Of a stretch of DNA of 64,000 nucleotides, positions 1 through 10,984 are shown in pieces (the stretch's first letter is position 1; each line of letters starts with the position of its first letter). Source of the stretch: Ascarosepion bandense. Lineage: Eukaryota; Mollusca; Cephalopoda; Sepiida; Sepiidae. The translations under genes were made by a program, and so were the position numbers. A model generated the notes under the pieces. It was not told the origin of the DNA and did no database searches. It saw only the letters and a list, made by a program, of their open reading frames with translations. The DNA is taken from contig JBBBDQ010001611.1 in assembly GCA_037127315.1 (NCBI GenBank), forward strand, positions 1,178,001-1,242,000, written 5' to 3'.

Positions 1-84
1 TCAACATCACAGGGAAATTCGAAAACTTCAAAGTTTAGATCTGTTTTCATTTTTGACGAGACGTACTTTCTCATCGGGTCCCAC

Positions 85-170
85 GGTGGAGTGATGAATA
101 GCGGCTCGGATTGCGAAATTTGAGAGCTGGGTTTGAATTTCAAATTAACGTGATAATACACTTCGGAAGA
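85..170 (+). repeat. Diverged tRNA-type SINE head (SINE-A-like)
   Basis: The segment reads like a mutated SINE-A head: a GGTGGAGTGATGAATAGCGG block in place of the A-box region and GGGTTTGAATTTC in place of the B box. The body that normally follows is not recognisable. This is an old fragment or a relative of the family. Confidence 0.35.
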
Positions 171-264
171 GTTTGAAACCATCTCTCCTCCTACCTTTGG
201 GTTCTATTGCCTTGTTGTGCGACTAGTCTAAGAGAAGGAACACTTTGATTTTTGCTTAACGGTA

Positions 265-790
265 TATCAACCTCTGTGGGTTGTTGAATGACAAAAAGGT
301 GGGGTTATAAAGTTTTTTTTTAACGTTCTGTTATAGTGAGAAGGTTTATTTAGTCAGATGTTAATTAAAACTTTTTGTTTTTATTCCTTTTTTATTTTAG
401 AAAACTGAAAATGTATTCTAGTTTAGTATTCAAAAATGTTTTGTTGAGAATCATTTTTTCCTTCAAAAATGAGTTATGGTAATAACTTTTTCTTCAAAAA
501 TGTATTGCTGGTAATATTTTTCCTTCAAAAATATATATTTTTCTATAAAAGTATATTTTATGGATATATTTCTATAAAAGTGAATTTTTATATTTTCATA
601 CTGTTTTGACCCCAGTTTGGGGGTTAACTATTTTTGGGGCCTCAACAGACGCTATCACTCCGAGTCATGGTGTACCTGAGAACAACAGCAATTAAAAGGT
701 GGTTCCATGCTCCTTATAACACCGCAATCAGAGCCCTTGCTGCCAGATGCAGTTTAACGTCATGCCCAGGACCTAAGAAAAACCGTGAAC
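265..790 (+). repeat. Family D interspersed repeat, uninterrupted copy
   Basis: It starts near TATCAACCTCTGTGGGTT. It then runs through several phrases of the form TTGCTGGTAATA..TTTTTCCTTCAAAAAT and a TTTGGGGTTAAC block to a GTCATGCCCAGGACCTAAG end. The same order recurs in reverse at 1490-2700 and partly at 30840-31130. No coding potential is seen. It preserves the uninterrupted sequence that a Helitron split in the inverted copy. Confidence 0.7.
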
Positions 791-794
791 TCAC

Positions 795-1488
795 ACCAGC
801 CTGAAGATGATTAGACTTCGTCATGTTATCTTATCCAGGTAGCACAACTGACAGTACTAGTGCAGTATGTGTAGTACCCCTAATGGGTTACGGAATTTGT
901 GATCGTGAAAATCATGAAAACGATTATGCCATCAGTCAAACATTTTTATGGTGATTATTTTCATGACAACCTTTTAGCCAGTCTCACCCTCTTTAGTATA
1001 TTCAGCAAATATTAACAAAAGCTTTTATTTTGTCATGTCTTTCAAGTGAGTTAATGAAAAGTAATGAGGCAGTCGTTGTTAAATAGTGGATCAAGTTTAC
1101 CGAATACAAATTCTAGCTGCTGTAAAGTTATTTCTTTATTCCGAATTCCAATCAGTTTTAAAACTGAAGAATATAACAGCCGAAGACGTTCATACAGCGA
1201 ATAATGAAGATACTGTCTAATAAATTATTGGCAGAATGTAAGTCCTTAGAGAGATATTTTATTACTGCGGATTCAATCTACGAAGATTCCCGGGATCAAT
1301 CGAACTTAGGGGTCTGCGTTTTTATCAGAGCTTTCTTTCATCTCTCAGTTCTGCGCCTTTTAGTCATACACCAGTGATTCATCGTCTTATCCATCATGTT
1401 TTCCCGCAATGCATCTAGTTATGTAAAAGTAACAGAAATATAGTAATACACAAGGCAAAAACAACATCTTCACAAATAATCATATTTT
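795..1488. other. Spacer between two inverted family D copies
   Basis: AT-rich sequence with no open frame, RNA gene or clear repeat seen. It forms the loop of the large inverted arrangement made by the two family D copies. Confidence 0.5.
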
Positions 1489-1489
1489 C

Positions 1490-2703
1490 TTGTCCTAGGT
1501 CCTGAATATGATGGTAAACTGTTGTTCTCGGGTTCACCCTGACCTGGAGTGGTACCACCTGTTAGGATCCCAGCTATGGCCAAATAAATCCCAAACTAGA
1601 TTCAAACACTATAAAAGTATATAAAATACACTTTTATAGAAATACTAGCAGTATAGCCCGGCGTTGCTCGGTGTAATGAAAGCTTGAAAACTAATCCATG
1701 GTCCTGGAGCTCAAACTCTTTGGACGTTGGCACGAAAGACTAAAAAGCAATAGTTGTTTCCAGTTAAAGCGAAATCGGAGACTGAAAGAAAATTGAATGG
1801 ATGTAAGTCAAATTTTTAATTCCTGGTATCGATATCAATCAAATAAGTGTTTTTCGTCGTAAACTGTTTTTTGAAGACTAAATAAGTCCTCTGAGTAAAT
1901 GGTATCATGGCTGAGACTATGAACTACAATTATACCTACTTACAGCCAAACCCGAAGCAAAAACTAAAATAAAAGGGCTGAAAAATATACAGATATGCAG
2001 GAACATAATCAGACATACACACAAACATCTTTCCTTTTATATATATATATATATATTATCGATTTTCTGCACTATTGTAAGAACTGCAACCTTGAAACTT
2101 CTGAATATCGTTTCTTATGTTTTTGTCTATGAGTGTATCAAATTTGATTAAAATCCGATCACTCCTTCTATAACCCGATTTTTTCGATTATCGATTTTCG
2201 ATATTTATCGGGGATACCTTGACACAAAACCTAGCTAAGAACACTCACAGACGCTTATAGTACAACTGTGTAAATTTTCAAGAAAATCGGTTCAGCCGTT
2301 TCGAAATCTATAGGTAACGGAGACACACACACACACACACACACACACACGCGCACACACACACACACACACAGACAACGTTCCGTTTATAAATAAGTTT
2401 AAATATACATAAAAATAGACTTTTATAGAAAAATATTCATTTTTGAAAGAAAAATATTCCTAACAATACATTTTTAAATAAAGATTATTGCCATAACACA
2501 TTTTTGAAGGAAAAAATATTCTCAGCAGAACATTTGTGAATACAAAACTAGAAGAGATCTTCAGTTTTCTAAAATAAAAAAGAAATAAAACAAAAAAATA
2601 ATTAAAATCTGACTAAATCTGACTAAATCAACCTTCTCACTATAACCGAACATTAAAAGAAATACCTTAAAAGCCCACGTTTTGCATGAAATAACCCACA
2701 GTG
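1490..2703 (-). repeat. Family D inverted copy, split by a Helitron-like insert
   Basis: On the minus strand the two pieces (about 1490-1644 and 2404-2703) join into the order seen at 265-790, including the CTTTTATAGAAA phrases and the ACCTTTTTGT to CTATAACAG side. The 759-bp insert lies in an internal ATATAT phrase that is continuous in the plus copy. Confidence 0.75.
1645..2403 (-). mobile_element. Non-autonomous Helitron-like element
   Basis: On the minus strand it begins TTTAAACTTATTTATAAA (TC mutated to TT) and ends with a GC hairpin, CCGAGCAACGCCGGGC, then TATACTG and terminal CTAG. The host flanks are A on the 5' side and T on the 3' side, with no target duplication. It holds (AC)n and (TA)n runs and no helicase or Rep frame. 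Known Helitrons have 5' TC, a 3' CTRR end preceded by a hairpin, and A^T insertion; these match. The call is supported by the empty site in the plus family D copy. Confidence 0.82.
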
Positions 2704-2704
2704 G

Positions 2705-3645
2705 TTGATTAAACAAAACTCAAACCTAAACCACCTTTTGGAGTTCGGAGTCATGTGATTCCTCGGGTTTTCTTAATCTCATCGACCGTCTTCAATCTAC
2801 ACGGCTATTCAATTGCAGTTTTAGTTTGGCAAATCCAAAACCCGAAAAGAACTAAATTCACGCTTGATTTTCTGTCACACTTTTACTATTAAGGAAATCC
2901 CAGGGTTAGAAAATGCCGATTATATAATGGACCACACAGTCGGAATGAATGTGGTGCGCTCCGCTGTTTTGGCCACTAGGTAAGCACGGATAATGCATCG
3001 GTTGACTTGCATCGAACGACCTAAGTAGATTCATTCAAATCTTATCACGAGACCGACAATGCTTTAGGAGCCCTGTGGTAAGGGTAAGGATTAATGAGGC
3101 AGTCAGTGTTTTTTTTAACAGGTCGAATTTTCCTGGCCCCCACACAATAATTGTGGCCTTAAACTAACTTGTAAACTAACAATTAATATAAATAATAAAA
3201 AATCAGTTTAAAAAAACAAACAAACAATGAAATGAGAATCTAAAATCACGGAAACGGGGTTCTATTTTCAACTGAGCCTCAACTCAATCAATCGTCATTC
3301 TCCAATGGTCACCGACTTATGGCCTGTTCATACTAAGGCAGATTCTGTACAATTGGTGTATCAAATCGAATGTTGGATAAGAAAAAAATTGAAAACAATG
3401 AGGTACGTGAACTTCTGCAGCACAAAGTGATATTAAACCATCGCTAAAGGGACAGGTTGAGAATTTGGCAACAAGCGGAGGTTTAAAGGACTATAATTAA
3501 GTTGTTAGTTAAATACGTCTTGCAGTATAATGTGGTGTTGCTGGGCTTCCGTATCTTCTGCTTTTCATCAAAGCCATTATTATTTTGCCGCTAATTAGAT
3601 AAGCAATGTAATTACGTTTTAACCTTTCCAGAAGGCTGAAATTTG
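2705..3645. other. No gene recognised
   Basis: AT-rich sequence with short poly-T and poly-A runs. No repeat copy, RNA gene or extended open frame was recognised. Confidence 0.4.
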
Positions 3646-3666
3646 TAATATGTGTTTTACCCTTAG

Positions 3667-3829
3667 TCCTTCACTTTTGGTAACAACTGCTGAGTATCTG
3701 TATAGAAACGCCAGCAAACAATTATTAGATATAGTTTTTATTAGAAAAAATATTTTAACAAACTCGAATATTGAAGTAAAAGATTTGTCTGAGTTTGAAG
3801 AAGACCAAGATTTGTTTGAACTTATTTAG
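3667..3829 (+). CDS. Candidate terminal exon or remnant, unknown protein
   Basis: A pyrimidine-rich tract ending TTTTACCCTTAG is followed by about 54 open codons that close at TAG. The peptide is acidic near its end (EFEEDQDLFELI) and mixed in composition, unlike the low-complexity frames elsewhere. With an upstream ATG at 3650 it would be a 59-residue frame. No domain is recognised. Nothing upstream in the window provides a matching exon, and no AATAAA follows closely. It could be a last exon, a retroelement scrap or chance. Confidence 0.3.
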
Positions 3830-4358
3830 ATGCTCAAATTTTCATTATATAAACAAAGGCATTCAGATAAAAGAACTGAGTCGGGCTGGTTGATTTTACG
3901 ACATATGAACCCTTTATTGGTTTATGTCGAAATCTATTTTGATTATATTTGAATTTGTAGGGATTTTTTTGTTAGAATTATATTTGTATCTATTGATTAG
4001 TGGTAGCTTAGTAGGCAAGCACACCGGTCCAGTAGGAGAATTCTTTTGGGTGTGGTGCATTTGAAGAGACGAGACCAATAATATTATTAAAAATGATGGA
4101 AGAAAGGTAGTCATTAATTGGATTGAATTAGTCAAACATTTTTTTTAATGGAGCCAGAGATTGTGAGTATATACCCAGGTAACAACCACGGTTTTGAATG
4201 CAGAATCTCTTGACGAGTTAGCGGATTCCACCTAAATGACTGATGCAACAAAATCTTTCTCATTCCATTTAACATCGGACGTGTGTAACAAAACTAAATA
4301 AGCAACGAAAAGATAAATTTTTCCATTTTCTGAAAATGTGTTAGCATTTCTTTTCCAG

Positions 4359-4555
4359 ACCAAGAAAACATGATATTTAGTAGAAGAGTATCAGCAATAC
4401 AAAATGAAAATAACACTGACATCTCACGTTTACCAAAACTACTCAAAAGTATTTTGAAACGCAAAAGAGAAAATTTATTCAATAAAATCAGCTTTGGCAT
4501 CAACCAGACGACTTCAGAATCTTCTACAACTCTTCTGAACAGTCTCTTTGTATAA
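4359..4555 (+). CDS. Candidate exon or remnant, unknown basic protein
   Basis: A textbook acceptor-like tract (TTAGCATTTCTTTTCCAG) precedes an open frame starting D-Q-E-N-M and ending at TAA. The peptide is Ser/Asn/Lys rich, with a basic stretch KSILKRKREN, and is not low complexity. No family is recognised. It lies 530 bp after another open stretch that also ends in a stop, so the two cannot both be internal exons as read here. A chance frame behind a T-rich tract remains possible. Confidence 0.3.
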
Positions 4556-4559
4556 GTTG

Positions 4560-5060
4560 GTGAATGCTGACATAATATTTGCCTTCAGTTCATTTTTAAT
4601 GTTGCAAAAAGTTTTTGGTCTATCGTTTAACTGTTCTTCACGCATAATAATCAAGGGGATTGCAGTGTGGGGAGTTAGATGGCCAGATGTAAGGAGCGAT
4701 GTGGTCGTATAAATTGTGACAGCTATGAGTGGGTTTTCCTACTTCTGTGACATGGTGCAGAGTCCTGTTACTAGACATAGAGTCTTCCAGCAGCCACCCT
4801 ATTGACCCAGGACAGCACTACCTCCTCAAGGCCATTGATGTAGGCCTCTATGTCGATTTTTAGGCACTGTAAGAAGATGGGGCATAACGTCACCATCATT
4901 TTGATCACTTCAAATATGATATTGACTGGATATATCATCCAAATCTTTCCTAATCCTCTGCTCTGTCCTCAGATTGAAACCCAAACCTTCTTATTCGTAT
5001 TAGAGCTTCCGGCGAGAATGCAAGCATGCCGTTTCCAAATTTTTGGCAGAGTGAATTATC
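4560..5060. other. No gene recognised
   Basis: Unique-looking sequence with no repeat family match inside the window. The small plus and minus frames at 4850-5144 overlap each other and run into the neighbouring SINE, so they are not supported. Confidence 0.4.
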
Positions 5061-5063
5061 CGA

Positions 5064-5370
5064 CGTGCGTCGTGGTGCAGTAGATATCGGCTCGGAACGA
5101 GAAATCGGGGAGCCGAGTTCAAATTCCAGTTGAATTCCTGGCATTCACTTACGCGCAAATACCCTTGGGAAAGGTATTAATCCGTCTATTCCTTCCAGTT
5201 ATGGATTAAATAACAAGACAGATTGGGTGCTATAACCTTGGTCGGCAACCAGTCTACCGCAGAAAGCAATGGCAACCTACTGCGGGATAATCTTCTGCCC
5301 AGTCAGTCATGTCTCTTTCGAGACATGATCGCCCAAGCGTGTTTCACGAATGGCACTTAACTGACTGACT
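5064..5370 (+). mobile_element. SINE-A, full length
   Basis: The tRNA-type head has A-box TGGTGCAGTAG and a mutated B box (GAGTTCAAATTCC). The body contains ACCAGTCTACCGCAGAAAG and the hairpin CATGTCTC-TTTC-GAGACATG. The end is CTGACTGACT. The flanks GAATTATCCGA and GAATTACCTGA are an 11-bp target duplication with two differences. SINEs of this type are transcribed by RNA polymerase III and moved by LINE enzymes. Confidence 0.88.
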
Positions 5371-5384
5371 GAATTACCTGATGG

Positions 5385-6540
5385 TGCGCTTTGTCTCACA
5401 GACGGTGCCCAACTGACCCTACTATACTGTACAGTCGTCAAAATTAAAACAACACGCGTGCGCAAAATTAAAAAAATAAAATGGCGACTATTTACTCATC
5501 GTACCCTGTATATATCGTCTTCTACACAAATTATTGGCCAAATTTTATCATTTTCTCATTCATCATTAATATTCTCACTCATATTCGAAAAGTGATTTTA
5601 ATTTTGCAGGTTGCGTTCATCGAGTTAAGTGTATCGTTTTAGAAATAATATCAGTGTTTGATATCCTTTTTTAGCCTTTAGGTGGTTGATTCCTTTGAAT
5701 CTGAAAGTTTAAAAAAATCTCCCATTTTCTATCTCCCAAAACGGTTATATGCATGACAGAATGCAAGTTGCTTGTGAAATAGCTGCTGAACCTCTGTCCT
5801 TTCATGTTAATGTCAAGCTTTGTAACCTTTTGATCTAATATTGAATGTTCTAATAATTATATAATTTGGAATTTAATCTATCTCTACACAAACTACATTT
5901 TCGTGTCTTGTCTATTTTGTCTTTGAAGTCGTTTGGACGACGACAACAGTTGTGTATAACAAGATAATAAGTTTGCTTTTTCAAGTGACTTTTGGTTAAG
6001 CTTGATAAATCCATTTTTTGGAAGTAATTTTTCTTGCTTTTTGTATGAATATTTTACCAATGCCACAATGATTACGAATAAGACCATATGCCTTATGTTC
6101 TTGACAAAGGTTTTGATATGTCATCATAGCATCTCATTCAGTTTTATCTCGTCGTCCGACAGTATAGCTAAATCCATTAATTAATAGAAACTATTATGTT
6201 AGCATCAAACATGATTCATCTCCTTTGCTTGTGTTGATGTGTTTGGACTTAATTGTTATTATAATTTTTTCATGTTTACGTGTGATACTTAGCGAGGGTC
6301 AGAGTGTAGTACCCGCCCAATTCACAGTATATCTGAGCCCAAATCCGTTACACTTTCTGACTGAGGGACCCTCAGAATAATAATATTTCTGAAAAGTCAG
6401 AAAGAAAAGAATGGAAGAAAGTTTCATGGAGGAAAGGTACGAGATACAAAGCACAGAAAAATAAAAATAAAACAATTTGCAAGGAATATAGAACCACTAT
6501 ATTGAATCCATAGCAAAATCTACTGCTAAGAAGGTTGGGT
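5385..6540. other. No gene recognised
   Basis: AT-rich sequence. The frames at 5893-6184 lie on opposite strands of the same bases and look like chance. Near 6290-6400 a GAGGGTCAGAGTG..CTGACTGAGGGACCCTC block has weak inverted symmetry. Confidence 0.4.
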
Positions 6541-6544
6541 CACT

Positions 6545-6936
6545 ATGTCGATTCAGGATGTTTTTGACAAGCTCCAAAGGAGTGTCTGTAATGTGATAGG
6601 TACTGATCTGGCGAATCGACTGCAGCCACTTCCCCATCGTCAAATGTGGCCTCCCTTTGTCTCTTCTATAAATACTTTCATGGCTTCTGCTCGGACGAGT
6701 TTAAGTCACTGATGCCTCCTCAACAGGTGTTTACTCGTGCAACCAGATTGGCAACTGGGTCCCACCCATTCACAGTTAGGTTAGCCAAATGCAGACGACA
6801 ATTCTACTCCTTCAGCTTCTTCTCTCACACTTCCCGCCTGTGGAACTCGCTCCCGTATTCTTGCTTTCCTGACGGCTACAACCTCCAGAAATTTAAATGC
6901 AAAATCAATACTCATCTACTAACCACTGAATTCTAG
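6545..6936 (+). pseudogene. LINE-A reverse transcriptase C-terminus, frameshifted
   Basis: The reading begins MSIQDVFDKLQ, shifts frame near 6636, and continues VASLCLFYKYFHG to a stop after LLTTEF. The order VFTRATRLA, FYSFSFFSHTSRLWNSLP and YNLQKFKCKIN is typical of the extreme C-terminus of non-LTR retrotransposon ORF2. The conserved RLWNSLP motif is intact. The polymerase and endonuclease domains are absent, so this is a 5'-truncated dead copy. It is followed directly by its 3' UTR. Confidence 0.8.
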
Positions 6937-7131
6937 CTCTCTCCCCACCCCTGTATAACCTTCCCTTTCTCTCCACCTATGTATCTGTCATCGCACCTGC
7001 TTTCTATTGTTCCTTTCTAACTAGTTTGTACTCCTCACTCTTTTCTAATTAATCTTTTTACATTTATGTAGCCCCCTGCACATCAGTGGCGTTTCCGCCT
7101 TGCTCGGGGTGAAATGATTAAAAAAAAAAAA
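6937..7131 (+). mobile_element. LINE-A 3' UTR and A-rich tail
   Basis: After the stop come about 200 bp of T/C-rich 3' UTR, then the conserved terminal block: TAGCCCCCTGCACATCAGTG, CCTTGCTCGGGGTGA, ATGATTAAAAAAAAA. That block recurs at 20400-20462 (+), near 57145 (-) and 15290 (-), and in altered form in the arrays at 11 and 36 kb. Confidence 0.85.
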
Positions 7132-7139
7132 TAGACAAT

Positions 7140-7520
7140 CACCGGTCACTTTTTAGATATATGTTTTCTAGAACTGCCTTCAGGATCGCTTCACTGCTTC
7201 ATTCGGCCTGTATTATTATTATGGCTTCCCTTAATTCATCTAGATTGGTTGGCCTCAGGTTTAGGATTCGAATCTTTTTTTTACTATACATCCCAAAGAC
7301 ACTTTCATGAGATTGACGATTTACGCCTATGGAAGGCACTTGAAGAGAAAACATATTCATGTGTTCCATTAACATATTTGCCATTATCTTCAATTTGTGA
7401 CACGGTTTATTTGCCCCGCTTAGAATGGGTGCGAACTGTACTTGTAAACTGGGCTACCATACCAAAGTCGCTTGCTGTATTTAAACCATCATTTATTAAA
7501 ACGAAGAATTCCAATGCATA
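7140..7520. other. No gene recognised
   Basis: Opposed overlapping frames of 64 and 90 codons (7199-7393 minus, 7249-7521 plus). Neither resembles a known family. The plus frame runs into the SINE target site. Confidence 0.35.
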
Positions 7521-7830
7521 GATGTGCGTTGTGGAACGGTGGATATCGACACGGAACGAGAAATTGGGGAGCCAAGTTTGAATTCTGGTTGAATTCCTTG
7601 TATTCACATACGCACAAATACCCTTGGGAAAGCTATTAATTCGTTTCTTTCCTTCAGTTATGGGTTAAATAACAGGACAGTTTGGGTTCTATAGTCTTGG
7701 CTGGCAACCAGTCTACCACAGAAAGTAATTGCAACCTACTGCGGGTTAATCTTCTGCCCAGCCAGTCATACCTCTACGGAGACATGATCGCCCAAGCATG
7801 TAACACGTATGGCACTTAACTGACTGACTG
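7521..7830 (+). mobile_element. SINE-A, full length
   Basis: The head starts GATGTGCGTTGTGG with a damaged A box (GGAACGGTGG). The B-box region is GTTTGAATTC. The family hairpin has decayed to TCTACGGAGACATGATCG. The end is TGACTGACTG. A 7-bp AATGCAT lies near both ends and may be the target duplication. Confidence 0.85.
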
Positions 7831-7919
7831 GTTTTAATGCATGCCAAAAATATCCCCCATAATATTATAGCACTACCACCACCCTAAACTATCATTACAA
7901 GGGTGGATCAATATTTCAT

Positions 7920-7923
7920 GTTG

Positions 7924-7954
<31 letters not shown>

Positions 7955-8433
7955 TGTATCTAGGCAGCGTATAATTTTCTAAACATATACTGTTTAATAT
8001 AAGAGACAATGAAAGTCTATTATGTTTAATCATGAGCCGTTCTAAACATCGTATTTGGGCTTTAATTTCATGTTGAAAATAAAAACAAAGATTCTCCAAC
8101 ATTTGGATATTTTTGGATAACAGTTACGTCATAGAACCGCATTACAAATTTACGAACTGCGTTTGCTATTTGGTAAGTGTTATCGTTGCTTAGCAAAGTT
8201 TTATGTCAACACAAGATACAATCGTCTTTGACGGTGGATGTTTTTATGTTAACGTCCCTGTAACCTCACCGAAGACGGCACATGTGAGCCGAAAGCTTAG
8301 AACCAGCATAAAAGAAAAACATCTAAATATTGGAGAATTTTTGTTTTTATTTTCACCTGAAATTAAAGCCAAAATACGATGTTTAGAACGGCTCATGATT
8401 AAACATAATAGACATTCATTGTCTCTTATACTT

Positions 8434-8486
<53 letters not shown>
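7920..8486. repeat. Family E long inverted repeat with TA runs at both outer ends
   Basis: Arms of about 120 bp (7985-8105 and 8324-8445) are reverse complements with few mismatches. Both contain GATGTTTAGAACGGCTCATG. A (TA)n run lies just outside each arm. A single plus copy with the same (TA)n junction is at 16793. The open frame across the right arm comes only from the repeat. Confidence 0.75.
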
Positions 8487-8490
<4 letters not shown>

Positions 8491-8700
8491 GAGAGAGAGC
8501 AAGACAGAGAGCGAGCGAGAGAGAGAGAGAGAGAGAGAGAGATGTGCAAATATTTCATGCTGATTATATATATATATATGTGTGTGTGTGTATATATATA
8601 GATATATGTGTATATATATATATATAGAGAGAGAGAGAGCGAGAGAGAGGGAGGGAGGGAGATAAATGCGCAAATGTATATCGACTAAAGAAGTAAAGAG
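8487..8700. repeat. GA, TA and GT microsatellite block
   Basis: (GA)n, (TA)n and short (GT)n runs follow one another. Frames translating as Ser/Leu or Tyr/Ile repeats here are artefacts. Confidence 0.9.
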
Positions 8701-8704
8701 AGAG

Positions 8705-9645
8705 AGAGAGCCATTTTGGATGGAGATTAAGAGATGATGTGTGAAAGATTCAAAAGATTAAGGTAGAAATGAAAATATTGTGAATATTGTGATACATTAA
8801 AACTCTTTATTGAAAAAAGAAAAGAAACAAAAGATAAAAAGACTAAAGTAAAAAACGATTTTTTTTTTCTTCCTTTTTCGCTCTCTAACCTAATCTGGAA
8901 AAGAACAGAGCGACAAATCCGAACAAAGATCCAAAAAGGAGCATGAGATAATCAATATTATTGGTGCAATTTACACGGATCGGCAGGAAAATCAATAAAC
9001 AATAAAAACACTTTTAATCATAATTATTAACAATGTTTTGATATAAACAAATAGAAACATGATTTACAGAAATTATTATGAGTAATATTATTTATTTTAC
9101 TAATATCTTGGCGACGTATACCAGTAATCAAAAATTCAGTAACAATCATTGTTGACTGTAATTATTACTAGTATCAGTATTTTCTAACAAAGGAAATATA
9201 TTAGTCCGTTCAAATTGAATTTCTTTCTAAATTTAAGCAGTTTTAATGTCACTAAAATTTATATTCAATTTCCTAGTTAACTACACAATTCAACCATTCT
9301 ATCATATGATAATTCTGCTTGTTCCTTCTTTAGTTACTTACTTCCTGGTTCGTTTCGCCACTTACTCTCTACACGAGCTTTTACTTTCCCTCTATCTCTC
9401 CTTAGCCTTTTTCTCATCTTTGCCAAACGGAAGGGTAGTAAAGAGTGAGAAAGTAGGAGTAGAGAGCCTATAGTATTACCGTATCAGTAGCAGCTTAAGC
9501 TGATGGTTGTAGCAGTAATTGTGTGTTGATGTGTGTACTATAGTAAATAGTAAATATAGTAAAAATAGGTAAGTTTGTTCTCTTATTCCGCGACCCAATA
9601 ACGACATTTCTGGCCTCTACACCCTTGGCCATTACTCAGTTGGTC
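8705..9645. other. No gene recognised
   Basis: AT-rich, with a poly-T run near 8860. A 75-codon frame at 9246-9473 is hydrophobic and Ser-rich but has no recognisable relative. Confidence 0.35.
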
Positions 9646-9649
9646 TTTT

Positions 9650-10280
9650 CTGTTTACAATGGACACAGGGGCCTTTAAAGTAACTTTAATTATTTTAAAA
9701 AAAAATTTTAATCCCTTCTAACATTTTCGAAATTTTGTCAGAAAGTTTTGTTTAGATTTGAGTTAGCGGCTAAAGAAACGTTACGACTGTTTTACAATGG
9801 AAACCTAATGATTGCATTACCCACTTTTTTCGGTAACAAATACATTAATTTGGAAATTCTCGCAAAAATCAAATAATTGTCGGATTTTAGAGAAACTATC
9901 AGTACTCATTCACAAATGAATTAAATTATTTTTAAAATCATTATTTTTTTAAAAATCTTCATAAAAATGTTTACAATGGATACAGGCGCCATGATTTACA
10001 GTAACAAAAAACATTTTCTCTTTCAAAATCTCTCACAAAATAGCATTTTGGTTATGGTCTGTGCATACGCCGCTTAATATAATATAAGATTAGAGTAAAG
10101 TAGCTTCTATGTACATTACTTTTATAGATATTTTAATAAAATTACACTCTTTGTTATCGTTCTTTTATTATCCAATATCTTTATGCTTGAAGACGTTACT
10201 ATCATTTGTAGTATGACAAAATAAAATTTTTCCAGGAAATCATAATTATCCTTCCCTGGAAATTGCACGGGTTCTGCTAG
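9650..10280 (+). mobile_element. Candidate Helitron-related fragment of a second family
   Basis: The right end reads CCCTGGAAATTGCACGGG, able to form a short bulged stem, then TTCTGCTAG followed by T. This is the same layout as the CTAG ends of the main Helitron family. Three phrases of the form TTTACAATGGANACAGG or similar occur inside. No 5' TC end is located, so the left limit is arbitrary. Confidence 0.3.
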
Positions 10281-10284
10281 TAAT

Positions 10285-10984
10285 ATATAATTGCCTGATG
10301 GGATTAAAGTATATTACCCAATAGGATTAAGAGAAATTGTCCGTTGTGTTTCAGATCACGCTCTGTTGTAGATGCACTTTTACAGATGAATATATCATAA
10401 GTGTGGTCCTTTTATGAGAACCAAACGCGATAGAATTGCCATATGCGCACACAATGTTCGGCTATTTTTGACGTTTCCTGCGGAAACGATCAAGAAAAGT
10501 TAATCTGTAATGAACAAAAATTGTTTTAAAGATTAGTAAAAAAAATAAACTCTTGAAAATTCCGTAAAGTGAATCGGATCGATTTTCTGTGAGAAGCAAA
10601 GGGATTAATCAGAATATGGGAAAGCGATAACACCGAGAGAAATAAGTAAAAAGCTATTTGTTTTCGTGTTCAGTTGAAAAGCAAGATTCTGAATAGGCCC
10701 TGATGTAGAAAAAACCTCTCCTAAAAACATTCGTTTTACATAATTGTTCTCTTTATCTAATCTTGTGTTTCATTAATGTAAATTACGTAAAAGAATGTCA
10801 TTATACAATTTATATATGGATCAGCAATAAAACAAAATCTTTAAAAAATAAGCAAAAATACTTACAAAAAATGAACCGTGATAATGCTTCATCTAATTTA
10901 ATAATAAAAATATTAATAAACAAAGAACACAACGGTACTGTAGAGATTATATAAATAGCTAATCCTATTTTCCTCTTTACATTT
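10285..10984. other. No gene recognised
   Basis: AT-rich sequence with opposed 63- and 72-codon frames near 10763-11028 that look like chance. Confidence 0.35.

Noticed and set aside
5064..5144. True tRNA genes at the SINE heads
   Set aside because: A and B boxes are present, but no cloverleaf closes and each head continues into a SINE body shared by many copies.
8244..8673. Ser/Leu and Tyr/Ile-rich frames of 85-104 codons
   Set aside because: They translate GA, TA and GT microsatellites plus an inverted repeat.
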